A stretch of 64,000 nucleotides of DNA. Source: Owenia fusiformis (lineage: Eukaryota > Annelida > Polychaeta > Sabellida > Oweniidae). Below the pieces are notes generated by a model that made no database searches, was not told the DNA's origin, and worked only from the letters and a program-made list of their open reading frames with translations. The stretch is taken from positions 14,651,915 through 14,715,914 of the forward strand of contig CAIIXF020000001.1 in NCBI GenBank assembly GCA_903813345.2, written 5' to 3'. Below, piece by piece: positions 37,301-54,735 of the stretch (within the stretch, counting starts at the first letter, position 1; each line of letters opens with the position of its first letter). The position numbers were made by a program, and so were the translations under genes.

Positions 37301-40300
37301 AAAAGTTTGAGTTTGGTTGATGTGATGATCTTGAAATATCCTCAGAAAAAGAATTGGAGTTTGGTAACAATGCTCAAAATTTAATTTGTAAGCATTTAGA
37401 AAATTATTTCTTGATAAATACATTCAGGTCAGAGTGACCTACTTGAAACAGACTATTGAAAATATTCTATTTTTAGCACAATGGAACAAATCAATAATCA
37501 TTCTTAATTTGAAGAAATTTTGCAAGAAACAAAAACATTAGAATAAACTAAAATAATATAAATAAATAAGCAATAAATAAATAATAACAAATCCTACCAA
37601 AAACAATATTTTATCAAATCAATCATCATTTTGAACATAACATTATTACAGAAATAAGTTTCAGTAGTAATTATAAGTAATATGGCTATGGCTATATTTT
37701 GAGTTGGTAGGCACACTCGGGGATGCCTGATTGCGTGGCCGAAGGATGTTATTTGATGGAATCTAAGCGTTTTTTTTTTCAACTTTAAAGGTTGACAATG
37801 GTAAAAATACAGATACGGTAGAAAGCATCAATAAATTCGCAAATAAATTTATGCATTTGAAAGTAGAGTTACATATGTTCCCATTAGCATATAAAATTTG
37901 AACAAAATATGTCAAATAAATATGTGAGTTACCAAAGATATAGAGGATATCCTATGATTTATGAGTGATATGATTTTTATCCACGAATGGATAGGATATC
38001 TGCACGAGCGAGCGTAGCGAGAGAGTGCAGATATCAATATCCATGAGTGGATTAAAATCATATCACAAGTAAATCATAGGATGTTCTTTTTATTCCATAG
38101 TTAAAGTCATCATCAGAATTATCGGAAATTAAATGATTTAAGGATGCAGTACCGGGTCAGCCTAGAAAAAGTTCCAGACATTAGATTTTGCTCATATTTT
38201 TTACAATGCATCACTATGATGTTATCATCATCCAAGTGCAATATGAAGAGGTTTGACCGTCTGGTAATTACAAAATAATAAAATTATTTTACCCACCCAA
38301 AATGTTCCTTTTTACTTTTGAGTTTTCAATAGAGCTGGCACCTTTCGAACCCTGGTTTTCGTATCCACTAATTGCGACTCAAGAACAAGTTTTCCCATAA
38401 AAGTGAAAGGGATAAAATATGTTGATGAAATGTTTGCAATTTAATTTTATTTCTGGAAACACCATTATCGAAATAAACTATAATTTTTGAATAAGACTAA
38501 ATGCGAAAATGACGTTCTTGGGAGCTAGCTTTCTCAAACTGGAAGTCAAACCTGCGCAAACAGACGTGAAAACCGACCCGGTACTGCATCCTTAATTCAA
38601 ATTTTCCAAACGATCCGGCGATGTTGACACTTAACCTCGTTTTGATTCTGAAGTAGCAAAAATCCATAATTCATAGCATACGGAAAAATGGTGGCCATTT
38701 TGAATTCAGTGGCCATCTTGAAAATTCCTTCTTGAACAGAGGCCTATGTAAGATAAGATAAGATAAGTTTATTGTTCTTTATAGTGGTAGGTCCTATGTC
38801 CTGTTGAAGGCATCAGTAAATAAAATTTGAACCATATCCATTGACTGGATGGAGAAGCCGAGTTTTCAAGTTGGTCACTGAATTGCCCTGAATTCATTTA
38901 CTGAAAAATTGGTTAATTTGGCACTATTTAATTTGGTGATTCTGCCAATTTTGGCGGCTATTTATTAATTTTGCGAACACAAGGGTTTGAACATTGCTCT
39001 GATACCACAACTTCCATATGCACTGGAGCAAAATACAAATTGTTACAAACATTCCTTCAATTCAACTGCTATATCCAGTACAGTAATTAAAGCGATTTCC
39101 CTAATCCAATGTAGAAGTGGCATGTTCTGATTAACACCCTTATCCTTTTAAGCTTTTATTTAACCTAAGCCAGAAGTGAGTATCATACACCAGACAAAAT
39201 TTCCAGGGATCCTCTCTAAATATCGGCGAATTCGCCAAATTAAAACAGGCGCCAAATTAACCCAATCTACAGTATTATATGAAAAATGGTGGCCATTTTG
39301 AAATCAGCTGCCATACTAAAAATTCCTTTTCAAGCAGAGGTCCTATCCCCAGCCCCATAAGGCATCGGCCTATAAAATTTGAACCCAATCAGCCATTGGG
39401 TATTTGAATTATTGCCCGTAGAGATGAACGAACTAACAAATATTTTGCTAAAGGTTTGCTAAATTGCCTTGTAACTATTTGAGTTCTTTGAAAAAATTAA
39501 TTACTTGTAGACTAGAGGCCAGTTGAGCCATTAGTTTATATAGTTAAATAAAATATATGAAATGATGTTATTTTAGAATTATATTTTCAGAATTTTTAGA
39601 TGAACTCTAATTCTCTTAAACATTGGCTGCACATCAAAAGATCCTGTCCACCATGGGAGAGCATGCTATTTTCATAGAAATACTAAGAAAACTTCACAAA
39701 TCCCCTTAAAGCTCATACAAATGTGTTTCGTTATACCAAAGATAATTACCTACTCCATGCAATGGGTATATCATTTGCGGGTAACCTTCACTTCTGTTTG
39801 AAGTCCAATAACGCTAGGAGTAAAAGCTATTGAAAACACCATCATACTCTAATATACTTTTTTTAACTTTTTAATGACAATGGCAAAGTGACATGATAAT
39901 ATTTACATATGCTTTTGATATAACTCTGAAGGTATATATTAACAAGATCTAGATATATTGAGGTTTTTGATTTTTTTTATAAATATCAATGTTTCGATTT
40001 TTTGTCTACCATGGAGGAGCATTTTCAAATGTGAAATACATAAAGATTCCTTATTTTTTCCATTTATTTTAACAATAAACTAATCCTGTTGCTCAAAGAA
40101 TAGAGCTTTAATTAGGTTATCCAGTGCCAGGACAATAGACCTAAGAAAATCCTGATAGACTTAGTGTCCATCAATATGGAAGAATTTTCCACACCTTATA
40201 GCTTAAATACACTATTTTGTATTTTTTCCCCAATGAATGGTATGGGTTAATCGGCAGAACAAGAAAATAAAGAAAACTATGGGGAAACATAGATACATAA

Positions 40301-43300
40301 ATCATACAAAAGGTATCTAATAATAATTTATAGCGTCCTACCCTTTTTGAAGTTAAGAGAATTTCATAGCTGTTTGAGAATGGCCGATATTCTAGTGACC
40401 TTGATGTAAGTGATTGACCCAACATTGAAAATGTTTTTTGAAAATGTTTTTCTGACATCATAACTGACAATAAATCAGCATTCCAAAAGATTTGAACTTC
40501 AATCTTTTCTTATGTGTTTTGAAATTTTTTGTTGAGAAATGAGATCAAAACTCGTGATTCAAAAAATGGCAGCCATTTATTTCGAATTTTATAATCACAA
40601 CATTAGCACACGGTTTAGTCATAAATTGGCCTTATGGTCTCGTGGTACTAAGTAGGACCTTCGGAAACGTCACTGAACAGAATATTCTGATTCTTTTAGA
40701 AAACGTGAGCTTTGAAATTTTAAATATTGTCTGAAACAAAAATGGCAGTCATAAAAAGGAAAATAGATCGCTTTTCAATTCATTTTTTTTTATTCTTTCA
40801 TTCTTCTATGAGTGATATCACATTATCAAAGCTCGTATATTGGGCACATTTTCTGAATAATTCAAAAGATTCTGTTCAGTGACTTTTCCTACAGTCTGTT
40901 ACACAGCTTCAAAGGCAAGCAGTTGAACCTGAAAAATAAGAAATCTAAAGACTATTGTGCAATAATATATAGAAAAATATATCCATTTGCACACAAATGA
41001 CATTTGTATATCTTGGATTGCTTGTAAATAGTCTTAAGGTGGGACCTGGTCCGTCAGCATACCCAGCACGATACTATTGCTTAATTATTAATGTAGTTTT
41101 CCAAACTCAAAGACACCCATCAATACGAATAATTATGATGTAATAATAATACGAATGTATTTAAACATTCATGTACGAAGAAATATTTGCATCTTCGGGC
41201 ATTTATAGTTGGGAGATTTAGCGTATTGCATTTGAAATATTTGAGCGCTAGTAACGTCATGGTTTCTATGACATGGGAAAACAATGGCGCTCAAATTTTA
41301 CGCGCAGCATCATGAAGTATACGGCGATGAATGATTGAATTTTTCTAAGTCATATTGTTATAATTCTTTCAAAATATAGTAAAACTAATTAATCTAAAAC
41401 ACACATATGAAGCATGTTCTACATTTACAGCATATGAAAAATATGATGTGATATAAACACTAGTTGAGTCCTGATCATTGTGTACATGGTTACCGACACG
41501 TCACATTTAATGTTGCTCAAAATAATATAATGTTTCTCGTCGCACTATTTATATTTGTAAATACGTATTACTCTGTATTTATGTTTAATAAGTTCAAAAA
41601 TGACTTTTGTTCGTTTTATTACTTCGTAAAATTGTATATTCTCTTATATGTAAAACGTTTTAGATTATGCTTTTTATTGGCACGACTTTCGTCCTAGTTG
41701 TTATCACTTTCGCTTGAGCATGGGCTTCGTCTAGTTATATTTCTTTGCCCTTTTTACATTTTTTTATATATGAATTGTTAATTCGTCATGGTAAAATGTT
41801 TGATAAGAGATATCTTAACATCCGAGAATTTTTAAAACCGAGTGCAACTGGCCCAATGGCAACACAACCAATGCGCAATGTCGGGAAGTGTGCAATAATG
41901 AGTGCGAAGGGGCGTGTCCCCAGGCGTGTTATATGTCGCCAAATTTTGTATCTCTGTGAAACTTGTCCCGTACCCATCCTTCGTAAAATTCGATTTACTC
42001 GCGCACACGTCATTTTGCGAGACACAAAAGTGTGAATTTCTTTTTAACCGGGACACGCTTGGCGGATGAGATATTTGGTGAATTAGATCGTCTTCAGACA
42101 TTGATGGTACGGGACAAGTTTCACAGAGATACAAAATCTTAAAACATGTAAAAAGTGTGATTACAAACCTCAAGCGAAAGAAAATGCGATTTTTATTATT
42201 AACCGTTGATTAAAAACGTTTGATGATCACCTTTACTTGAGTGAATTGCCAAAGTGCGCGATCGGCGATCGGCGGAGCTTCTGTTTGCATACATGAAAAA
42301 TCAAAATAAAGAAGGGCCCTAATAATGGGCAATCTTAGGCCTACATGAAGATAAAAAAGACGATATGATTCAATGATATGATTTGACACAACGTATACGT
42401 AATTAAATCTCGGCACATGAAAAATACAAAAGTTTACTTTTAACTTACATCAATACTTAAAATAGCAGGTAGATGAGGCGATAATTTAATTAATAGTTAG
42501 TTATTTTGCGATCGACCGCGGTTGATTTAGCACGTTATTTACGGTCTTTGTACTAGGCCTATAGACGTCCTTGATTCTAAAAGACTGTGGGACGCTAACT
42601 TTAGTGGAAGTAATTCATACCGATTGACTTATATTCAAAATCAACTAACTACATTTGATTTAGCAAGGCTAAACCCCATTATCCTGGGAATCGTCTTTAT
42701 CTTTGTCGGATCATTCAGGTGAGAAATTTATGACGTAATTCAATTGTTCTCTCCGCCAACTGATGGAATTGGATGCCGGTCTTTTCTCAAAATACAAGGT
42801 ACTTTGACTGAATACTGTGACTACAATTTTTGTAATCTTTTTACCAAAAACTAACATAAGCATAATAATATTCCAGATAAAAAAATGTGGAAATTTTAAA
42901 AAAATCTATCGAGCCGTTTTTCTGTAAATTGAGATCTCCTGAGAGTAAAGTAAGTTTATGGTTTTCCCATAGGATTACATGTTAAATATGACAATATAAG
43001 CAGCATAGGCTCCTCAAAAATACGACCTTTGAACCTTACTTACTATATCTCAACTTACTTTTTCTGTTTAAAATTTCTACAGCATATGTACACCACTTGT
43101 TTACATACACTGTGCGATTTTCAGGAAATTCTATCGAGGATTTTTTTTGGCTGACGGACCAGGTCCCACCTTAAACCTCTTATATTTTGATGCTTCTCTG
43201 CCATGTTAATTCTGAAAATATAACATGGCGAATAGACTTCAAATCATAAGTGGGCACAGGCTTATTGCACTAAACACTAAATAATCTGAAATATACAAAT

Positions 43301-44107
43301 GTCATTTGTGTGCAATATGAATATATTTTTCGATATATGCACAATAGTCTTATTAGATTTCTTATTTGTCAGGTTCAACTGATTGCCTTTGAAGCAGTGT
43401 AACAGACTGTAAGGTGCTACTTTTAGCTATTTTTCAGTCACATTTTCAGAGAGCTGAAAAAGTTATTTCATCATGTTTAATGTAATTCTGGACAGTTTAC
43501 ATTGTGATCCTGGTCATGTATATGATATGTGGAACTAGTTAAACTGACTGGATGTCAAAATAGAACATAAAATTATTATTTTTAAACCCAGCATGGTTTT
43601 GTCACTTCCTGTTTTGTCATTTTCTGTGTGAGACCTAATTTATTCTCTATATTGCAATTCCAATGGAGCTACTCAGAGCTGACTTTGACTTCTGTCAGCT
43701 CGGAAGAGTAAGTGCAAGGCATGGAAAATTCTTCTATATTGTAATCATAAGGTCAACCTATTGTGATCTTCTCTGGACTTTTGTCCTGGCACCAGATAAT
43801 AATTAGTACAGATAGACAGATGCACAGGATGACAGCTGGGTCTGTCTTCTATTTTGGATCAACAAGAACATTTTGAATCTTTACTCACATATTGTTTCAG
43901 TTCATCCTCAGTGCCCTTGAAAAACTTCTTCTCGTATTCGTATCGAGTCATTTTTGTCACAACTGCAGCTGTTTTTGGGTTAAATGCTGACTGATCCCCA
44001 TTTTGGAATAAATTTCTCCTTGAGAAGTGTCCATACACGGACACTTGCAAGATATTTTGACAGTTTTGGACATTTCCAATGGTTCTAATTAACCTGTTAT
44101 GCCACAT
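31385..44107 (-). CDS. NADK2: NAD kinase 2, mitochondrial
   Basis: ATP-dependent phosphorylation of NAD+ to NADP+ in the mitochondrial matrix. Nine coding exons: 43889-44107, 36425-36513, 35955-36131, 35420-35503, 35016-35117, 34573-34701, 33952-34103, 33375-33515 and 31385-31560. The total of 1269 nt gives 422 aa plus TAA with all phases consistent; human NADK2 is about 442 aa. The N-terminus (MWHNRLIRTIGNV) is basic without acidic residues, fitting a targeting peptide, and an in-frame TAA lies 33 bp upstream of the ATG. Hallmarks: TKMTRYEYE (~53-61), nucleotide-binding GGDG (134-137), LNEVFIGE (255-262) and CTGTGS (291-296). Exon 8 uses donor gtgggt at 33374; the overlapping gtaaaa 4 bp further would break frame. 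Intron 1 (about 7.4 kb) holds a nested transposon and a fold-back element. Start codons of NADK2 and SLC30A7 face away from each other across 476 bp. Confidence 0.95.
35763..35946. mobile_element. CAGTAAAACCTG MITE, copy 5
   Basis: TA then cagtaaaacctgtccaatcc, internal gaggtgttcggatgagaggt, end acaggtttgactg then TA. It lies in a NADK2 intron, 8 bp from the exon ending at 35955, so its right edge abuts the splice donor. Confidence 0.75.
37943..38089. mobile_element. Fold-back element, copy 2
   Basis: Inverted arms of about 46 bp (gaggatatcctatgatttat...ttttatccac on the left, its inverse on the right) around a core with gagcgagcgtagcgagagag. The arms and the gagcg-agcga core match the element at 2181-2327. 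Confidence 0.7.
38142..38591. mobile_element. TTAA-flanked element 2
   Basis: TTAA at 38138-38141 and 38592-38595. Ends GGATGCAGTACCGGGTC and its exact reverse complement (GACCCGGTACTGCATCC). 450 bp without coding capacity, in NADK2 intron 1. Confidence 0.78.
40675..40884. repeat. Short inverted repeat
   Basis: gtcactgaacagaat near 40675 is mirrored by attctgttcagtgac near 40870. The right arm ends next to the mariner-like MITE. Possibly the remains of another small element. Confidence 0.45.
40892..43409. mobile_element. Mariner-like MITE split by a TTAA element
   Basis: TA-flanked (40890-40891 and 43410-43411). Ends cagtctgttacacagcttca and the inverse (tgaagcagtgtaacagactg), with inverted arms extending over 130 bp. 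Without the 2137 bp contributed by the inner insertion and one TTAA it would be 381 bp, and its inner sequence matches the copy at 27590-28010. Lies in NADK2 intron 1. Confidence 0.8.
41038..43170. mobile_element. TTAA-flanked element 3, 2133 bp, nested
   Basis: TTAA at 41034-41037 and 43171-43174. Perfect 21-bp terminal inverted repeats beginning GGTGGGACCTGGTCCGTCAG (41038-41058 and 43150-43170). The interior has an inverted pair at about 41942-41977 and 42104-42140 sharing gtatctctgtgaaacttgtc. The longest open frame is about 113 codons and none resembles a transposase, so it is probably non-autonomous. Base composition includes more CG-containing stretches than the surroundings. Confidence 0.82.
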
Positions 44108-44583
44108 TTCGTAAGCTTGGTATACTATGGTTTAGTAGACATAATTATATTCAGTAAACGTTGCCTTCAAGTGGGAATATTCCAGAGAATTCACCGAAAC
44201 ATTTAATTTTTGTTGACAGGGATCGCCATCTTGACCTCTTTCTGAAATTGATAGCGAGTTTGACCTATATAATAAATCCGTTATTTCGTATGAATTTCAT
44301 TTATCTAGGAATCAATGATTTTAGTACTAATTGAAAATGAGTTGTAGCTAATAAATCAAAACACATGCATTCATTTGGTTACTATATATTTTAAGAAAAT
44401 ATAAGTGAGCTAGTGAGTTTTGTATCAATCTTTAAAAAATACGTAAATAAGTTTAGAATGGTTTAGTAGCTAGCACCTGTAGGCTGTCCACGAAACATTA
44501 CTTTTCTCTAACAGCTGCTTTCTTACAATAACTATGATCCTGTTCCGATAGTGTTTGATCATTGGTAGTGATTTACTCCCAAG
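44108..44583. promoter_or_regulatory. Shared intergenic promoter region of NADK2 and SLC30A7
   Basis: The two start codons point away from each other and are 476 bp apart, so both promoters and 5' UTRs must lie here unless either gene has an upstream non-coding exon. I see no canonical TATA box placed convincingly for either gene. The arrangement suggests a bidirectional promoter. Confidence 0.55.
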
Positions 44584-51054
<6,471 letters not shown>

Positions 51055-51732
51055 CAAGCCCCTTCCATTTAGAATCTGAGGAGGGGACATGGGTATCCAT
51101 GCTGCTCCAACATATATTTTGGTTATGGGGAGGACAGGGGGTTGGGATTGATGGACAACTCAACTCATCTGACCAACAGTGCAATCTACTTCGCCATGTT
51201 GCAATTACATCAATACATTCTTAAGACTTTTGTGTCACAATGTTCTCAGATTACATTATACAGCATATACTGTGAACAAAGGACTCAAATTTAAAATGTG
51301 TCTTGATGGAAGCAGTGAGATGGAATTTGATATTGAATGGATGGAAGTTTATATTGAATGTGTTAATGTCATTGCAAGAGATACTGATAGAAACACAAAT
51401 TGACATCATATAAAATTTTAATCAAGTTATATTTATTTCATGAGTTTCATCATTATGGTTTTTGGATCACAGTTGTTATATTTTTGTTATAGCCTATATG
51501 GCTATACATGTACAGTATAGGTCTATTAGGCCTTATTTCAGTAAATAAGTGTCTAAAAAGTAAAAAGAGTGGTGCCTAAATAAGTACTCAACGATTACAG
51601 GAGCCTAGAATAATATAAATGTTCACTTGTCTTTAAAGAGTGCAGGCTTCATTGAGTAGAATTTGTTGAATGGGTATTGTTTAATTTATATGTGTTTCTT
51701 TTGATTTTATCAAGTAAAGGTTTATATCTTAA

Positions 51733-52136
51733 GGTACAGCTGGAAAATAACATTTTGGTAAAAAATTGTTATACCTGTACATGTTATTTTCTGGTGCAAA
51801 ATAAAGTATGAAGGCATGTGTCAATTTCCTTGCTTTTTTCAGGAAAGTATCATTACATTGTCTTCTTTTAGAATATCTGGTAGGAGTTCAATGGGTACTC
51901 CTGGAAATTCTTATATTTCACACTTTCTATTTTTCCAAATTTTCTTTCAAAGTTTCCAGACAACACAGGAGCTACCATTGACCTGTTTCCAGGTTTACTA
52001 AAAGAAGACAGTGTAATGATACTTTCCTGAAAAAAGCAAGGAAATACACCCATGCCTTCATACTTAATTTTGTACCAGAAAATAACATGTGCAGGTATAG
52101 CAATTTTTTACCAAAATGTTACTTTCCAGCTGAACC
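51733..52136. mobile_element. TTAA-flanked element 4
   Basis: TTAA at 51729-51732 and 52137-52140. Inverted arms of about 145 bp begin GGTACAGCTGGAAAATAACA on the left and end gttactttccagctgaacc on the right. 404 bp, no coding capacity. The left arm contains AATAAA (51799-51804), about 745 bp past the SLC30A7 stop, so it could supply that gene's poly(A) signal. Confidence 0.8.
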
Positions 52137-52634
52137 TTAACTGCTTCCGTCTATAATCATGGAGTTACAGAGTGTAAGTCTACAACAAATGCTGTATTAT
52201 TAAGCTTTATCTTATTTTTTGCTTCAGAAACTTTCTTCATTTAGTAATTCCTAGGTGATTTTACATGAAAAAAATGAAATTTTGAATATTGAGTCTATTC
52301 AAATAATTCAAGCCATCAAGTTTGGCTCTTACATGCCTCCAATATTATTGTTTATAAACTGTAGTGCATGAGTACCAAAAGGTTACCTTACCTGTACTGT
52401 GATATATGTAAATGTGTAGATTTAGTTATTACAGTCTGACACTGTATATGCCATGCATGTTATTTGTATACTCGTATGTAATGTAAAACATGGCTCTGTT
52501 AGAGTTCTGACACAAATTGTTCAACTCCTGGATGGAAAATGTGCCTAGTGATTAAATTATTAATTTTGCATAAAAGAGTACTTGATTTGAACACATGTTT
52601 TACTTTGCACTTTCTTGCCCATGAGAATACAATA

Positions 52635-52811
52635 CAGTTAAACCTGTCGAATCCAAACACCACTAACACTAGCTCGAAGTGTTTGGATTAGCCAATGTTT
52701 ACATTGCAATGTCTCTAACATGTGAGTCAATGGGAAAATTGGAACTGAGAAAAGTTTTCTCATTGAGAGGTAGCCAGATTAGAGAAGTGTTCAAATATAT
52801 AGGTTTTCCTG
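52635..52811. mobile_element. CAGTAAAACCTG MITE, copy 6
   Basis: TA then cagttaaacctgtcgaatcc, internal gtgtttggattagcc, end aggttttcctg then TA. Same architecture as copies 1-5. Confidence 0.65.
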
Positions 52812-53523
52812 TACAAGGCCACTTAAATGTTAAGGCAATCGTCATCTGTTAAAATGACTCAGACACGTTGCCCAATGTGTCCATGGAAAACGTTTGTTGT
52901 ATTCTAGCCAGCAATATGCATGTGAATTTATTTCGTACTGTACACACATTGCTATGCTGTTTATATGAAATTGATGATTTGATGCAGTATTAAACGAAGG
53001 TGCAATCTAGTACTTGCAATTTGATAATGCTGTGAACCAAAGTGGAAGAATTCTAGGGAAGAAATATTTTAGTGATGACTACTTATTATTTTATTACCAT
53101 GAGAATGTATGATGGAAGGTATGACAAATGACAAAAGAAATAAACATGCATGGATAATGTAAGAAAAACTTCATTAAAAATTTAATCAACAAAAAAGCAT
53201 AGATCATTTTCATATTCAACTGTTCATGACAACCATGTTTCATAATCAAACAAAAATGTTGTTGTCACAAAACATAATTTAAGAAAGTACAATTCATCTA
53301 GGTCATCAATTTTGCTTTATTTATTTTGCTCTTAAAAAAGACAATTTTTTCATTGTATGCTTTTGTCTACATGTGTCTAGTACCTTGCTTCTACGCTATG
53401 GCATGGAGTCAAATTTTGGCATTGTATAACTCTTAAATACATTGATGATGATAAACCTTGTGCTGAAAAATGATTTCTAAGGACACAAAACACAAAGATT
53501 TATTTATTGTTTGAAGTTACTTG

Positions 53524-53676
53524 GTAATGCTGTGGTCACAGTTTCTCCAATTTTCAGTACTGGCGCCAAGCCAATGAGTAATTTGTTCAGAATTGCATTC
53601 AGTTTTGAGCAAAATACTCATCGCATCTGACTGGTGCCAGTTTTGAAGATCGGAGAAAATGTGACCACACCATTAG
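53524..53676. repeat. Hairpin-forming inverted repeat
   Basis: Arms of about 60-70 bp: atgctgtggtcacagtttct and tactggcgccaagccaatga on the left, mirrored by actggtgccagttttgaaga and gaaaatgtgaccacaccatt on the right. Probably an old MITE. Confidence 0.6.
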
Positions 53677-54659
53677 TCAAACATCATGCTGTCACTATAT
53701 TTTTGATTTTTGCCATAAGTTGAATGCTTTGATGATGACAAACCTTTTTAGGTTATACAAAAATGACATAAGTACACAAAAATCTGTTTTTTGAATTTAA
53801 TGTCAGTCATGCATCATGTTGTTACAAAATTTTATTTTTGAGATAAATTGCATGCTACTTGTATTACTATGGCAAAAACTACGCTAAATTGTCATCTTTC
53901 ATTCCATTTTTTTATTTGAAGAATTAAATTATCAACTTGAAAAAAGTCAATGTTAAAAGATGCAATGATGTTAACAAACAGAATTTGTCCATAAAGTGGT
54001 ATATGGCATAAGCATACAATTAGTATGTGATAATATAACATTTAAACAGATGTCATAAATAACATGTTGGCTCTATCAGTATTGTACAAAATAATGGACT
54101 TGGTGTGTCATGTATCTGGAATTATTTTACAAAAGCCTATGAAATAAAATAAAAAGAGAAACAGAAACATTTAGCTTTACTTATGTCTTTTGTAGAAATC
54201 ATGACTTTTTGACTAGAACATCACTGGTACCCTTTTGGCATTAACAAATACATGACCTTGACCTTCTGATAAATCTTGACCTTCCTTTGGCTCAAATTGT
54301 CAATGGACCATATAAGTGCAAAAACACTTAGCACTCAAGTAAGGTAACCTATGAATGTGAACTTGACCTTGACCCCATTGAAGAGACTTGGATTTTCAGT
54401 TTGGATCCAATATGTTAATCTTTCAGGGGATTAGTTTATGTTCAATGAATATGGACCAGTTAGGGCCACAGGGTAATTGAGAATATTTATTTTATTTACA
54501 AAGTATGAAAATGAACAATCAAACTGTGTGATACATGGCGCAACAATTTATTAATCCGTGTAGTCTATTAAGTGAAGGAAATATCAAAATAACATCAAAT
54601 TTCACCAATAGATGGCAAGCCTAAATAATCCACTATTCACGTATTATCGCCCAATAATA

Positions 54660-54735
54660 AGATGGTTCTTTGTTCACTTATTTCTGCACTGACGGACAAA
54701 AAGTTTGAGAAAACAAGTTTCCGATGGCTTTCAAG
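54660..54735 (+). other. Candidate non-coding first exon of the PRDM gene
   Basis: gatggctttcaag is followed by a near-perfect donor gtaagtat at 54736. Spliced to the acceptor ttttctag before 57063 it would place a short upstream frame (ATG GCT TTC AAG...) ahead of the PRDM ATG. Exon start and use are guesses. Confidence 0.25.

Noticed and set aside
41745-42173. Open frames of 79-113 codons on both strands inside the TTAA element
   Set aside because: They overlap an internal inverted repeat, have no recognisable transposase motifs and lie on both strands.
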